Assembly (NCBI GenBank): GCA_028023455.1
Contig: JAQFVV010000257.1
Span: 1,116,001-1,180,000 of the forward strand
DNA: 64,000 bases
Reading direction: 5' to 3'
Source: Epiperipatus broadwayi
Lineage: Eukaryota; Onychophora; Udeonychophora; Euonychophora; Peripatidae
The stretch's first letter is position 1. Every line of letters starts with the position of its first letter. The notes below the pieces were generated by a model, which did no database searches, had not been told where the DNA came from, and worked only from the letters and a program-made list of their open reading frames with translations. The position numbers and the translations under genes were made by a program. Shown here in pieces: positions 51,569 through 64,000 of the stretch.

Positions 51569-53211
51569 GGTAACAACCCTTTTAAACAATTGATAATTGA
51601 TCAAAATAACAAATAAATAACAATATTCACAATTTAATTTTAATCTAGAGAAATTATGTGCATCTAATGGGTGATTGTGTACATGGTGGAGTGACTATAA
51701 AATTGTAATTACAATTGTCTAATTTACATAGTCACAGATAATGGTCAGATTTAACACACATGAAAAACAAGGCATTATGCAGATTCATTCATATTTCCTG
51801 ATTGCTACCTTCCCCTTCCACTATAGTATTATTATCAAATGACAAAATAAATACACAGCTTGGATTTTGGATGAGAAATAAAAAGCAATAAAATTATTAA
51901 TAATAATAATTTTAATTAACAAATAAAATGGTAATAGCAAAAAATTGTGTTTACATTTATGATTGTATGAAATCCGTGCATAAGAGAAACAAAAATTTTT
52001 ATGGATTTTTATTTCATTAAGAAAAAGCTTATTGTCAGTTCATTAAGTTATCTTGATATCTCTATAAACTCACACTTTATTTTTTGATAAAGTAGATAGA
52101 TATATGGCCATAAAAGTCATTATTTTAAATGTCTGAAAGCAATATTCACATTTTAACTTCTTGTGATTTATTTCATTATAGTTTCTCCTATGATGTATTT
52201 CTAGATAATTAGAGCATCAAAATTAAATAGATTTACCAATTAATTCATGGAATAATAGTTCTCTTTTGATAATTTTTTAGGAGAAAGTTTTCTTTATTGG
52301 AAGTGACTGTCACACACACATTTTTTAGATTCAGTTTTAAACAATAATTAATAGACTGGTATAATCATGGTTAATTTTAAGACCTTTGTACATGCATACA
52401 CATATTAGCATATGATATTTAAGAATTTTATTTCTTAATAAGTATTTGATTAAATAAAAAATATTTATAAAACTTATGTGAAATTAATAATCAATGACAC
52501 TTAAATCTGAATATGATTAAATTCTTAAAATATACACTACCTGCCAAAAGTTTCAGCAAGTGTGATTTTTTCCCTTCATATTTTTTCTTTAATTTCAATA
52601 TTTGATTAGCAGTTGTTGACGTTGTCATTAGTAGAAATATTTATATTGTATTAAAAATATTTACATTTTCAAACTCATCACTTTGAAATAATATTTTTCA
52701 AGACATATGTTAATTAAAATTTGAATTAAACAGCAAAGTAACATTACAAACACAAAAAATATTTATATAAAACCAAAAAAGCTTATATGATAACAAATAT
52801 TTATTTAATATAAAAAAAGCATTTTTCAGCAATGCTTTATAGCCATCCTCAATGTAAGATATGTATATATAATTGTAAGAAATATCTGTTTTTTTATATA
52901 CATTTTTTATATTCTCTCTGCTTCAAAAAACTAATATTTACGGTTTTTTATGTGCTTAGATCAGTAGTTTATAATGGAAGTTGATCTTTTATTAAAACAA
53001 TATTCGTATGTGAAAATTGAATATATTACTTAATGACAAGAAATTTGTCTTTCCACAGATATTTAATATATGGAAGTATATATTTTTGGAGCTATTTATA
53101 AATAAGTAGACAGTGATATCTCCAGATATGTACATAAGAACAAGAAAAAAAACATTAAAAATTTTGTAATGACTTTACAAATGTACTCCTGAATACCTTA
53201 TATATATATAT
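51567..53211. other. AT-rich DNA, no gene seen
   Basis: Nothing recognised apart from a short CACACACA at 52312-52319. Confidence 0.5.
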
Positions 53212-53445
53212 TGGCTATCTTAATATAAAGCTGAGCACTGATTGTATATATGTGTGAGGATAGTAATCTGAACCAACTGATGATTGCTGTTTTAGCATGA
53301 AATGCATATATTAATGATTATTTATCATTTCAATATGTATATGATCAGGTTGGCCAGCAATATGAGATGGCATGGAGAGTTGGGGGTTGTGTGAAAGTCT
53401 GAGTTCGAATCCCTTATATTACATTACGTATGTGCAGGTGTGTGT
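53212..53445 (+). repeat. SINE-like repeat, full-orientation copy
   Basis: Begins GGCTATCTTAATATAAAGCT, which matches the complement of 2182-2222, and runs on through AACCAACTGATGATTGCTG, a block with GAGATGGCATGGA, and GAGTTCGAATCCC (B-box-like) at about 53401-53413. This copy shows the un-inverted order of the family found at 2128-2480. The tRNA-like tail suggests a SINE. Confidence 0.6.
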
Positions 53446-53584
53446 AAACTTGTACAGTGTATTAATTTATATATATATTTGTAAACTCTATATTTGTGTT
53501 AATATAAATACACATGTAGAAATTTAATATATATATCACCATCTCAAACGAATGACAAATTTTTATCAATTTACTCAAGCATTT

Positions 53585-53620
53585 TCAAAGGTCTAAGCCT
53601 TCGTTTTCAAGAAATAGCTC
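53585..53620 (-). ncRNA. Hammerhead-like hairpin module after PLE 3
   Basis: On the minus strand, TTGAAAACGA is followed by hairpin AAGG/CCTT (loop CTTAGA), then TTGAAAATGC. It repeats the order TGAANAYGA, stem, TYGAAA seen after PLE 2 and in the palindrome at 4911-5131. The conserved core is incomplete, so activity is doubtful. Confidence 0.3.
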
Positions 53621-53698
53621 GAATAATCTATGCAAATTAAGGTGGACTAGATATGCTAATAAGGGTGGACTAGATCTTCATTGACCTAGATTTGCCAC

Positions 53699-54240
53699 TT
53701 CATGGAGTTGGCATAAAATGATGCCTTTTTATTCATGTCATGGATGTCTGAGATGATATAACATGCCTCTTAAACTTTTCTTTGCAACTCGTGCTGCTCT
53801 CTGCACACCATGTGAGGTTTGTCTAGCCTGCACTGGTGTCCCATAGAAGCTGCATGCTGCACAAAAATAGATGGGTGGAATGGGTCAGCCAAAGCCTTAT
53901 TGTATGCATGTACATGTTGTGCAAGTCTTGTATGGATGGATGCCCTATTCTCACCATAATATGCTTCCGGGCAATTCTTATTACCACATGTGATCTTATA
54001 AATGACCTGTTGGGTGTATATTGAGGGGATCCAGTCTTTAGTTTTGTTTACACATCTGTTGAAATTGGGGGGGTGGTAACACAAGCTAAAATTATTTTTA
54101 AATATTATGTATAAATTTTTATGTATATTTTTGATATATGGCTGCAAGATATGGGATTTATTCTGTTTATTTTCTCGAATGGGACAGTTTTTAAAATTTT
54201 TAGTAATATTATCGATCACTCGCTTATTATAGTTTGCATT
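53699..54240 (-). pseudogene. Penelope-like element 3: GIY-YIG domain only
   Basis: A minus-strand frame from 54219 to 53770 encodes the linker and GIY-YIG nuclease of a PLE. Counting from 54219: VIYKITC (72-78), CPEAYYGEN (83-91), TRLAQH (97-102, with the Arg and His of the family), HPSIFVQH and MGHQC, then REQHELQRKV with a candidate catalytic Glu. A TAA then interrupts, but the same frame goes on (EACYIISDIHDMNKKASF) to about 53699, so the original C-terminus was longer. The RT is absent upstream, so the copy is 5'-truncated. This nuclease is less decayed than the other two. GIY-YIG nucleases nick DNA to start target-primed reverse transcription. Confidence 0.85.
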
Positions 54241-57200
54241 TATTTATTCTGAACATATTGCATACTAATTATTTATTTGTCATCTTGTGATAGAGTTCTT
54301 TATGTTTCTTACTTAATTGCAACTCTCCATGTTTTATATTTCCCACATTATTCTCTCAAGAAAATCATGATTGTTGCATCTTTGTAGAATATTTTGGAGA
54401 TCTTTATATGATAAACAATATCTGATTTTTGCAAAAAGTCTGTTTCTATTCATTTAGCAATTTAAAACATATTCTTCTACAATAGTAGAGTCAATATCAT
54501 TATTTTCAGGAAGATGAAGAAAATATTGATTGAACTTGCCATTATATTTTTAGAGTATTCCTGAGTATGCATAAGTGAAACTTGATTGTGTCTTTATATT
54601 TTATTAATAGAGGATTGACATTTCACTTTCTAGTCTTAAATTAATTTATATTTCAAGTAGAAAAATACATCATTGGCTGGAAGATTACTTGTGTGTATTT
54701 GAACAAGTGTAAATAAGGTGCTTTACAAATGCTAATAACATCTGGCAACTCATCATTTAAATGGATAAAAATCATAATAATAAAATGTATAAATTGGTTT
54801 ATCACAGATTTAGATCTTTTTTCTACTGTCTTTAGTATATTATTTAGTGATTTTGCAGTAAATTTATTTATGCTGATGACATTGCTTGTTATTAGATAAG
54901 TGATCCTTTTTTGAAATAGAAAAAGTTCTTAATAAAAATATGGAAAGATTGGAAATTTGTAAAGGCCAAGATCTTATTCTTTTCAATAAAGGCAATATGC
55001 TCATTTTTTTATTTAAACAATAACAAAAAATCTGATAATCTCAGTATAACATTTTGCAATAAGAGACCAAAACACCAATGCCATGTTATTTAGGAATAAT
55101 CTTTGATTATTTTCTTCATATAAATTAATTTTTAGGAATTACTTCCTTTAAATTCTGGCTAATATTACTTGTAGTTGGGATACATCTAATTTATGGTGGC
55201 TTTTTTGCATTAGCACATTCTGTTTGTAAATACTGTACTTCTAATAGGAGAAATGTACTCACACCAAACTTCCAAAAACTTAACAAAATATTTTCATGAA
55301 AAATATTACTCGCACATTTAAAGTCTAGTTTTTTTGCAAACACTTTCTATCTTATATATTCATCTACCAGATATCAGAATAAAAGTAGTCTCACAGAAAA
55401 TGTTTGAATAATTAATAAGTAATCAGACTTGCCAATAATTAAAACTATGATTTTACCACTTAAAACTCATTTTTAATTAAGATTTTTTTTTTAAAAGTTT
55501 AACCAAGATTTTACAATCAGAGAATTATGGCAGAAAAATAAAATTTTTATAAAGTTTGAAACAAATTTCTTTTTACAGATCCAGTTGTAAAAAAAAGCTA
55601 CCTTGGATTATTCTTTCTAGCTACAACTGGACTCCTCACCATAAGAATCAGGAGAACACATGGCTCTTACAATTTAATGGTCATTGATCTATAAAGTTTG
55701 GAAAAAACAAACTATGAACTGCATAATTGATCAACTTCTATCATTAAATCTTTTTATTAATTATAAGGTTTCACATTCAATTTTTTATTCTGACAAACGA
55801 TGATTATCACACATTTTAGACTAAGTCTTTAGTAACTGTAATTTTTATCAGAGAACTAATCAGTAATATTTTTATTAAACTTAAAAAAGAATTATTTATA
55901 GTACTACCCATTATTTAAAAGATTCTGTATGTCAGAAACATGATCCAAATTGGAAGGTTATTGTTTGCAGCTGTAATAACAACTTTTTATAAATAAATAT
56001 AAATTTTGTTTTCATTTTATCTCTGATCAATCTTATTTTAGTGCAAATATCACTAACTTTGAATGTTATTGTTTTATAATATTATCAACAATCTGCACTT
56101 AGGTTAAATAGTATTTTTTTTCCCAATATTAACTTCTAAATACTTAATCAATAAATGATGCTTTTCATTTAAGTGTGAATGCAGCCAAATTTTTTTAAAG
56201 TTAGTTTTTTTTAAACCTAAATAATATACTTTGTGATAGCAATTTCATTTATTGGACAGACTTAAGCAGACCATTAGAATTACAGATATATACCACTATT
56301 TTCAGTAATTTTGGGCACAATTCACTTTTCCTATCAATGTTAGCATTAAAATCTCTAACAACAAAAACATTATCCAATAAAAAAGAAAAAAAAAAACTTT
56401 TTTTTCTTAATAAACTGAATGTAAAGTTAGAAAATATAAGTTGAATATTTTGAATTTTTTTATCAATATAGCTAGAAATATCAAGAAGAGAATGCACATC
56501 AAGCTAGTTTTCACAACATTCAAACATCAGATATTCTTTTTTTTTTTTTTATTTGATTATCTATTCTTTTAAAAATATTATATTATTTTTCTGTAAAATA
56601 AACTTTATTTGAAAATGAATTTTATTTGGATCAATATTTCTCTGGAAACTTGTGCTTCAAATATTTGATATTATATAGCTCTATTTTCAATTTGTTATAT
56701 ATTTCTTCATATACAAGTAAAAGGGTTAATTAAAAGATAAGCATTAAACAACAGCTTACAATCATCGTCTAGTGATTATTATCAAGCAGTCTCTGCCTTT
56801 AGATACTATCTGTTTTCATAACTGACAATATTATAGCTTCCACGAATGATGAATAATAATTTATTTTTATCTAATGCTACTATAAACATAAAAAGAAATG
56901 ACTATTTATTCACAGAAACACAGCCTGCTTTGTAAAAAATTTAAGGAATATCTCAGTTAAGAATTATCAGACATCTAAGAAGGATGACTCAGGATATTGT
57001 CAGTTTTCAACTTGGATGTAAAATATGTTAAACTCATCATCATTTTTGACTGTTTTTTCATGGCTAAAAGTATGTTAAGAAAAGCTATAATTACAAAACT
57101 GAATATTGTTTGCAAATTTGTCTTTTTTTTAAGCCTTCAGAACGAAATTTGTGGCCTACAACAAATTGCAGTTTGTTATTTCAAATAATATCACATCATT

Positions 57201-59478
57201 TATAATAATCCAGTAAAATATTCCACATATGAATCAATTTGTAATAGAAAATTTTCCATTGACTAATACGAGTTTTATGTCTTCATTGTCTTTTTAATAA
57301 ATGGTTGTTTTCTTCTTATTCAAAGTCTATTTTTCTGATATTTCAAGAAATTAGATCCATGTTAAAATAATAACTCAGCTTCTAATTCAAAATATTTTTA
57401 ACTTTGTGTTGAAATAGAAAAAAAAAATTCTGAAAAGTTGGCAAAATATTGCTGGATACTAGTTGCATGTTAGCACTTTTTCTTTTTTATAGAAGTATTG
57501 TTTTTTAATTAAAAGTAAAAGCATGAAATTCCGTATTGTCGAATCTACATATTATTACAAATATATATTTTTTCATTTGTCTCACAGTTACAGTTAATAT
57601 TGATAGGTTTGTTATGTACACAATGCAGTCTTTTTCATATTTCTTTTTTCCCCTCGCCAATATATTTATTACCGACGTCTCACAGAAACTTGCACAGGTA
57701 TATGCACGCACACATATTTTATTACTAAAGGAGTTCATATTTACTTACTAATCTTGTAATATAAGAAAAACATGGACCACCTGTTACTTTTAAAGTCTTA
57801 TATCTGTGAATAAAAGTAATCATAAAATACATTCAGAAAGGAATTAAATGTAATATACAAGAATTAATAATATCTGCTTTATTATCATCACGTATTTTTT
57901 CAAATAAAACTTTTGTAGCCATCTCTGTAGATTTAAAACTAATTTTCCTTTAAATTCTATTAAAATCACATTCTAAATTGCTTTGACCAAAGGTTATAAT
58001 GTTGACTTAGTTTATAATTTTACTTTTATAATTTTATAAAGTGTAGTCAAATCTTCTTTCTAATAATGAGGTTAATAGATTTACGTGAAGCACCCATGAG
58101 TAAATTTTGATGATATAAATAATTAAAACAATAAAAGTAATAATATCAATAATAATAAAAATGTATATATACCATAGCTGTGAATGTAATGGAGGATGTA
58201 CCACTAATCAGGCTTACGTAAATGTGCTTTTTTATTTTTTTAAATTTGTAGAAGTTTTTTTTTTTTTTTTTTAAAAAATAGAAAAAAAATGAAAGTTTTA
58301 TTAGTCTTTGATCTTAAGGAACATCGATCTTATTTAAGAAGGAGAAACGTTAATAGGATTTGATAACCTGTGTCAGAAGAGAATAACATCTGATCTTGCA
58401 TAAAATTTAATTTAATAGCAATGATTTATTAATTTCCAGCAATATGTTATGTTTTTTAGAAAATTTATGTCACAATTTAAAATACTAAAAATCATTTTTG
58501 CAAGTAAATACAGGAAAATATTCAGACAAATAGAAATTTATATGTATGCACATATATTCTTATCATGTTTTATATAGACTTGATTTTTTTGTAATTGTTA
58601 TTGTAGATTGTTATTTCAAATATCTAATACTTTTGTTTAGTGATAGCAAATGTCCATGTGCTTCATCATGTTTGTGTGATTTCATCTACATGTCATATTT
58701 ATAAAAGCAATGAAATCCACAAAGATTATTATAAGACAGTTTCCATAAACTAGATATACGTCAAACACATGCATATATAGTAATTTTAAGCGCCTTTAAG
58801 TAACCAATATAGGATAAGGACCTTTATCACCTTCAAAAGGAATTATTGAAAGAGAAGATATTGCACATGATGTTAGCCCATCAGATGGTTTTTATAACAA
58901 TGAGGGTTTTAGTTGTTTCTTTCGTTTTTTATCTTTCAGCTATATCAGATATTCATTTATGAAGTAATTTTTATTAAAATGCATTATTTACACTCTATAC
59001 AGATATGCTGTAATTTTGTTTTAATATCTGAATGATAGTTTGTTGATATTAATAGGCAGTAGATTGGGCGATTTCATGATAATTGATATAATAAGAGTTA
59101 ATGGTTGTAAACGGATTAATGGAAGAAATTCATATTTTTATTCCAAGAGAGTTTAGATTGGTCTATATAAGTGAATTTAAATACAAAGATAAGACAGCCA
59201 CTTTTATTTTTTCAAAACCTTTACTCTATGCTTTTGGTTTGAGAGTATTCTTTATATTCAGCAAAACATCTTTGAGGTATTAAAACAACATTATAATGCT
59301 GGGTATAGGGTGTAAATCTCTTCTGATGATAATTACATACAAATATTGTGCTAGTAAATTTAATAGAAAGTTACAATCATTTATAAACTAATAAATTGGA
59401 AACTAGATGAATTGATAATAGTTTAGTTATTGGAAAAATTACATATATATTTCTTTTTGTATATGAATGAGCATGAGT
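54241..59478. other. AT-rich DNA, no gene seen
   Basis: More than 5 kb without a supported gene. The open frames (56249-56497, 56997-57188, 57505-57751, 59101-59283) have no recognisable domain and AT-driven composition. T or A runs occur at 55482-55494, 56385-56406, 56538-56551 and 58255-58272. No match to the window's repeat families was recognised. Confidence 0.5.
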
Positions 59479-59600
59479 GCACTATAGCTATTAGAAACCA
59501 GTCAACACTTAGACAATCCCAATATAGATAACAATCAACAATTTTAAACTGTTGTCAAGGCCAACTCCTTTTAACAATAAAGATGGATTCTCACCTTTAT
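59479..59600 (-). repeat. Short dispersed repeat, reverse copy
   Basis: Its reverse complement matches 63541-63625: AAGGTG(A/G)(A/T)TTTTCACCTTT-like words, TTGACAACAGTTT and GTTGATTGTTAT. A third partial copy is at 63235-63290. The element type is unknown. Confidence 0.6.
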
Positions 59601-61969
59601 TTATTTCCCCATATATTTATATAGACATTAAATATTGCAACTTTACCAAAGAGATTGAAATTATTGACATATGTATATACAACTTTACACTAGAGAGCAT
59701 GGTCAATTGTTCTTTAAAATACTCCTTGAAAGTAAAATCTTGCATAAAAATAAGAAATTATAATAAGTCCCTATGGAGTCAAAATAATTCACTATTTTAA
59801 ATTCAAATTATAAAAAATAATTAAAAAATAAAGCATAAATTGAAAAAAAAAAGTATTAATGAGTAATCATTTTACCTAACATATTATAATATTGCAAAGC
59901 ATTTTGATAGCTATAATTTTATAAGTGAAAATTATAATTTTTTCATTACTGATTCAGGTTTTGCTTCTTACATAGTTTCAGAATATTTCCTCAATCATGG
60001 TTCATTGAATAATAATATAAATTATGGTGGGGGGGGGGTCATAATGCACATTTTAAAATTAAAAAATGAACTAACTTAACACAAATTACATTTTTGCAAT
60101 TAATTTTTTATGCACTTTATTTTTCAATTATATAAAAAAAATATTTTTGTAATTTCTAATCAATAAGAATTTTGAATTTTTTTGTAGTGCTGTTAATTTT
60201 TTTATATCACAATTTTTTTTTTACTTTTAATAAATACAATTAAATAAAATAAATTGTAGATAAAGAAATGTTATATACCCTTTATTGTTGTAAATGTATC
60301 AATGATTTTTTTTATTAATCAATGTTTTATGATAAAATAAGCTAACATCTTGGATAAGCCACAAACAAATTATGAGATTATTGTTTTAAAATTGTAAAAA
60401 AACAAACAGAATTTTAAACTTATGTTTAGAAACATGTTATCATATAAAATTAATTATTAGCAACATAGTGTATGAAATCATATTTTTTTTTAATCAAAGT
60501 AAGGCCAGATCACATTCATAAGAATTTTAATTCATTAGACTGATTGAATGAATATAAATTAAGTAATATTCACATTTCACAATTAAATATGAATACACTT
60601 TTTGTTGTACATGATCAAAATAAGTTACTGGCCTCAAGGAAGCTATCATTTTATTTAATTTTTTGATTTTGTAGTTGTTAAAGATGAAAATCCTCTTTAC
60701 TTTGGAAATGTCTTGCATGACAGCATTGGATGTTTGTAATGTCGCTGGTTAAAAAGTAAATAAAATGTATTAATCATATTTTCATTCTATAATCAAAACA
60801 ATTTTACCATATAATGAAATACATTATGTTGTAAAGCTTTAATATCACCATTTCATGGGAGCCATATTTCTTTTTTTCTATATCATCTATTTTTGAATTG
60901 TTAATAGATTATCTAATATAAATTTTCTAGCAAATTACATGTTTTTTTTAAAATTAATTTAATGTATGAGAGGTTGATAATTCAATATAGGAAAGATTGC
61001 TTGACAATATTGTACACAAATGATTAATTATTTTCATGAGACCATCAAAGCATCATATAATTCTGTTGAAAGAAATGCATTAAACAAAGACAACAACTGA
61101 ATATTTATGGCCATTTTTTAAATTTTCCATGAAGCACAAATTTTAAACTGATATTTTAGACTGTTAAAATTGCTATATCAACTCTTAATATATTTAATTA
61201 TCAATATACTATGTTTAGAAGTAAGACAACTTTGAATATAGATGAGAAATTAAATGAATATAAAGACAAACTCATATTTAAATACAAGAGAAATTAAATA
61301 CAAATAAATAAAACTAAATCAGTGAAAAAAGGTAATAATAAATTTCAATAATATAATGGTAATGTAAGCAATTTACTAAGTGATCTTAAATTCTGATGAA
61401 GTTATAAATTTATTATCAACACATTCAGTAAATGAAATTATTTTTTAAACAAAACTATATAAATTATGATTATATAAGTAACTCAATATGTATATGATTA
61501 CAGTGTGTGAAGCTTACTAAATAATAATTAAAGTTGATGAGACTTCTGATTTTCCCTAACATCCTCTGTTAATATTTTTCTCAATGTTTCTCAAGTTTTT
61601 GCAATCACCATTTCTCCAAAAATCCCCACTACATCTTGCATTGTGTTTTTTTTTTTGTATCTTGTCTTCTTATCTTTTGTATTCTGGAGTATAAACTAAC
61701 CAATGAATAATTTTTTCAACATTTTAATGTGATTACATTAAGAAATAGATTGTAGCTAAATCAGTTAATTTTGGAAACATTTAAAATTACTTTTGCATAA
61801 TTTTTCATTTAGAAAATTCGGTGCTAGTATTATAGATAAAGACACCATTTGATGGCACTGTTTTCTCACTAAAACTATAAAATAACAACATTCCCAGGCC
61901 GTTGATTTTAATAATTTTGATGTGTTTTTTGTAATGCGAAAATAAAATAAAAAACAAAATCGTCTTTTT
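59601..61969. other. AT-rich DNA, no gene seen
   Basis: Contains a G run (60030-60038). No gene or shared repeat recognised. Confidence 0.5.
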
Positions 61970-62530
61970 TAAATGTTATTTTTTATTAACATATACAAAT
62001 TAAATGATAACAGTAAATGTAAAATAAAATCAACAAATTACAATTTGATTCATGTTTTTTATTTTGCTTTATTAGAAAAATCAATTTTCTATCAGATATT
62101 TTTTTTAATGGGGTTACAACTTTTTTGTTGTTGTTGTTTAAAAACTCATAATCGCAATAAAAAGTAAAATTTCTTAGTCTTCCTTTTAAATTTTAATTTT
62201 TACAGACAAACAGATATTATTGTATTACCGCTATTTTTTACTTTTTTAGTCTTTATTTTACATTTTTATTTTTTTACAGACAAATAGATATTACCACTAT
62301 TTTTTACTTCAAATAGAATGACAACAAAAAGTAAAAGTAGGGTTAGGTTTAGAGTTAGTTTTAGGGTTAGGTTTAGGGTTAAGGTTCTGTTGTTTGTAAA
62401 TGCTAAAATAAAAAATATCAACATCGTACTTTTTGTAAATACTTATTTTTTATTAACATATATAAAATAAATGATAACAATAAATGTAAAATATTTTCAA
62501 CAAAGTATAACAGTAGTCGGAGAAAAGAAA
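61970..62530. repeat. Cluster of short duplications
   Basis: 61976-62030 and 62441-62505 are direct copies (TTATTTTTTATTAACATATA, AATGATAACA(G/A)TAAATGTAAA). Within it, 62200-62245 and 62270-62312 are a second duplication (TTTTTACAGACAAA(C/T)AGATATTA, CTATTTTTTACTT), with a fragment near 62700 (CCACTATTTTTTACTTC). The cluster encodes no protein. Confidence 0.7.
62341..62387 (+). repeat. Telomere-like (TTAGGG) patch
   Basis: About 47 bp made of GGGTTAG, GGTTTAG and TTTAGGG words, a degenerate form of the animal telomere repeat TTAGGG. The rest of the window gives no sign of a chromosome end, so it is interstitial. Confidence 0.75.
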
Positions 62531-62543
62531 GTAAAATTTTTTA

Positions 62544-62553
<10 letters not shown>

Positions 62554-62600
<47 letters not shown>
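62554..62600. repeat. (AT)n microsatellite
   Basis: Uninterrupted AT repeat of about 47 bp. Confidence 0.95.
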
Positions 62601-62603
<3 letters not shown>

Positions 62604-63234
62604 GTCTTCTTTACTTATTAACCATGTTTATAATGTATGCTTTTTATGAAATTTTTTGAAAAAAGTGTAGAATAGTACTTTTCTTACTGGATATTTTTGT
62701 GTTTCCACTATTTTTTACTTCAAAAATAAACATCCAGTAGAATATTGTTTGTCTCATGGAATGTTACGAACAGTATGTTACTTGATACGTTACCTAATTC
62801 CAACTCACTTTACACATATATCTTGTCAACATTTTCCCACTTAAAACTTTAATACAATATGGTGTAAAAAGTCTGATAATTATTACTTTCGAAAATCTGA
62901 ACATTTCAATACTTTAAAAAAAAAATTTAATCAAAACAACATTTCCATCCAATTCAAATATACACACTCTCTCACCAAGCCTTAACAATTTTATAAACTG
63001 TGCGAATTCACCAAATTTATTTGCTGCGATGCAACACACATGCTGTACTGCGATGTGACATAGTGGCCTACAATCTATAGCACAACAAAAAAGTTGTATT
63101 ACAGAAAATGCGAGTTCGAAGTGTCGGCTGTGAAAACAGCATTTTTATGTGTTTTAGCACAAAAATGGTGACATAGAGTGGCGTTTTTAGCTCTAAGACT
63201 AGAACCTAAAATCCAATATATATATAATTTAAAG
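62601..63234. other. No gene seen
   Basis: Slightly more complex from 62990 to 63220 (CTGCGATGCAACACACATGC, GAGTTCGAAGTGTCGGCTG). The GAGTTCGAAG word is only loosely B-box-like. Nothing else recognised. Confidence 0.4.
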
Positions 63235-63640
63235 GAAGTTGTCTTGTCAACAGATTGATATTGGTGATTGTTATTGATATTGATATCTTTTAAGTGCTGC
63301 CTGCTTTCATGAATTTACATTATTTACTTATTGAGTTTTGAGCATTATTAGGTTTATTATCAGATTGCAGTGTATAAAGTTATAATTGCAATTTGAAAGT
63401 TATAATTGACTATTTGTTAGTCTGTTTTCAGAACAGGTTATATTTACCTGTTTAATGAACTTCTTTGAATTAATCATTGATACAATTTGTAGTCAAGTTG
63501 CAATCTTTAGTTCTATATAAACACATTAGACCATATATAAAGGTGGATTTTCACCTTTAGTGTTTAAAAAAGGTTGCCATGACAACAGTTTGTTGATTGT
63601 TATTGATATTGATATTGTTAGCTACTTTCTTGCATTTATA
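63235..63640 (+). repeat. Short dispersed repeat, two direct copies
   Basis: 63235-63315 and 63545-63630 share CAACAG(A/T)TTG(A/T)T-type and GATTGTTATTGATATTGATAT blocks. The second copy matches the complement of 59479-59600. The unit type is unknown. Confidence 0.65.
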
Positions 63641-64000
63641 ATAAAGTCTAATGATCACTTAACATATAAAGCCTTTTAAACATGCAAAAGTATTAAGATC
63701 AAATCCAAGTGATTAATGAAATTATAGAAAAAAAAGAAAGATGCAAAAACTTAAATAGGTAAAAGTATATATAGTAAGTTTGGGATAGTTAACAGATAAA
63801 GCTAGACATATCAGAAAAGGGATTTATTCAAATAAAAAAAAAAAAATCAAATAAGATTTGTTATTATTTGTAATGAAAGATAAATTTTAAATTGAAAATA
63901 AATTAGACATGAATTTAACAGTTAAAGCAGAAAATAAATAACCATTAATAGAGAAAATAAATGTGCTGAAAAAAAAATGTATGTGATTTGCATGTTAATA
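63641..64000. other. AT-rich DNA, no gene seen
   Basis: A-rich, with an A run at 63833-63846. Nothing else recognised. Confidence 0.5.

Overview
The window looks like repeat-dominated, non-coding eukaryotic DNA, most likely an intergenic or intronic stretch from an invertebrate animal. It is very AT-rich, full of (AT)n, (AAT)n and GATA microsatellites, has no intact host gene, and carries Penelope-like retroelements (PLEs) and tRNA-derived SINE-like pieces. A mollusc, perhaps a cephalopod, is my best guess, but nothing in the sequence proves it.

Layout. 1-8450: mostly featureless AT-rich DNA with a SINE-like repeat (2128-2480), two foldback repeats (3542-3803, 4911-5131) and an unusually complex, GC-richer, repeat-poor stretch (5930-7520) that is a candidate regulatory element. 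8450-11300: AT-rich dispersed repeat, reverse orientation, holding a near-perfect 89-bp hairpin (9606-9803). 11770-13292: decayed tetranucleotide array that switches strand. 13293-16477: a solo LTR. 17040-17790: the same dispersed repeat in forward orientation, then a 316-bp (AAT)n/(ATT)n tract. 18324-19595: first PLE. 20311-20567: 32-bp minisatellite. 24430-25900: second PLE, the best preserved. 27194-34588: LTR element with 3.2-kb LTRs around only 0.96 kb of internal DNA. 41410-49185 (minus strand): a second LTR element of the same family with 2.1-kb LTRs around 3.6 kb that contains a broken ORF. 50474-51480: large inverted repeat. 53585-54240: third PLE fragment. 54240-64000: mostly featureless, with short duplicated repeats and a telomere-like patch.

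Main discovery candidate: a family of LTR retrotransposons that seems to lack gag-pol, with LTRs as long as or longer than their interior. Three insertions in the window (one solo LTR, two complete) have TG...CA ends, matching 4-bp target duplications (ATAC, ATAT, ATAT), purine tracts before the 3' LTRs, and a terminal hairpin at the LTR 5' end whose two arms change together between subfamilies. That covariation points to a selected RNA or DNA structure. A second theme is the PLE 3' tails, which share a hammerhead-ribozyme-like pattern. A third is the large number of head-to-head inverted dimers, which would fold into long double-stranded RNA if transcribed.

No recognisable host protein gene, rRNA, functional tRNA or CRISPR array was found. 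All homologies and identities here were judged by eye.
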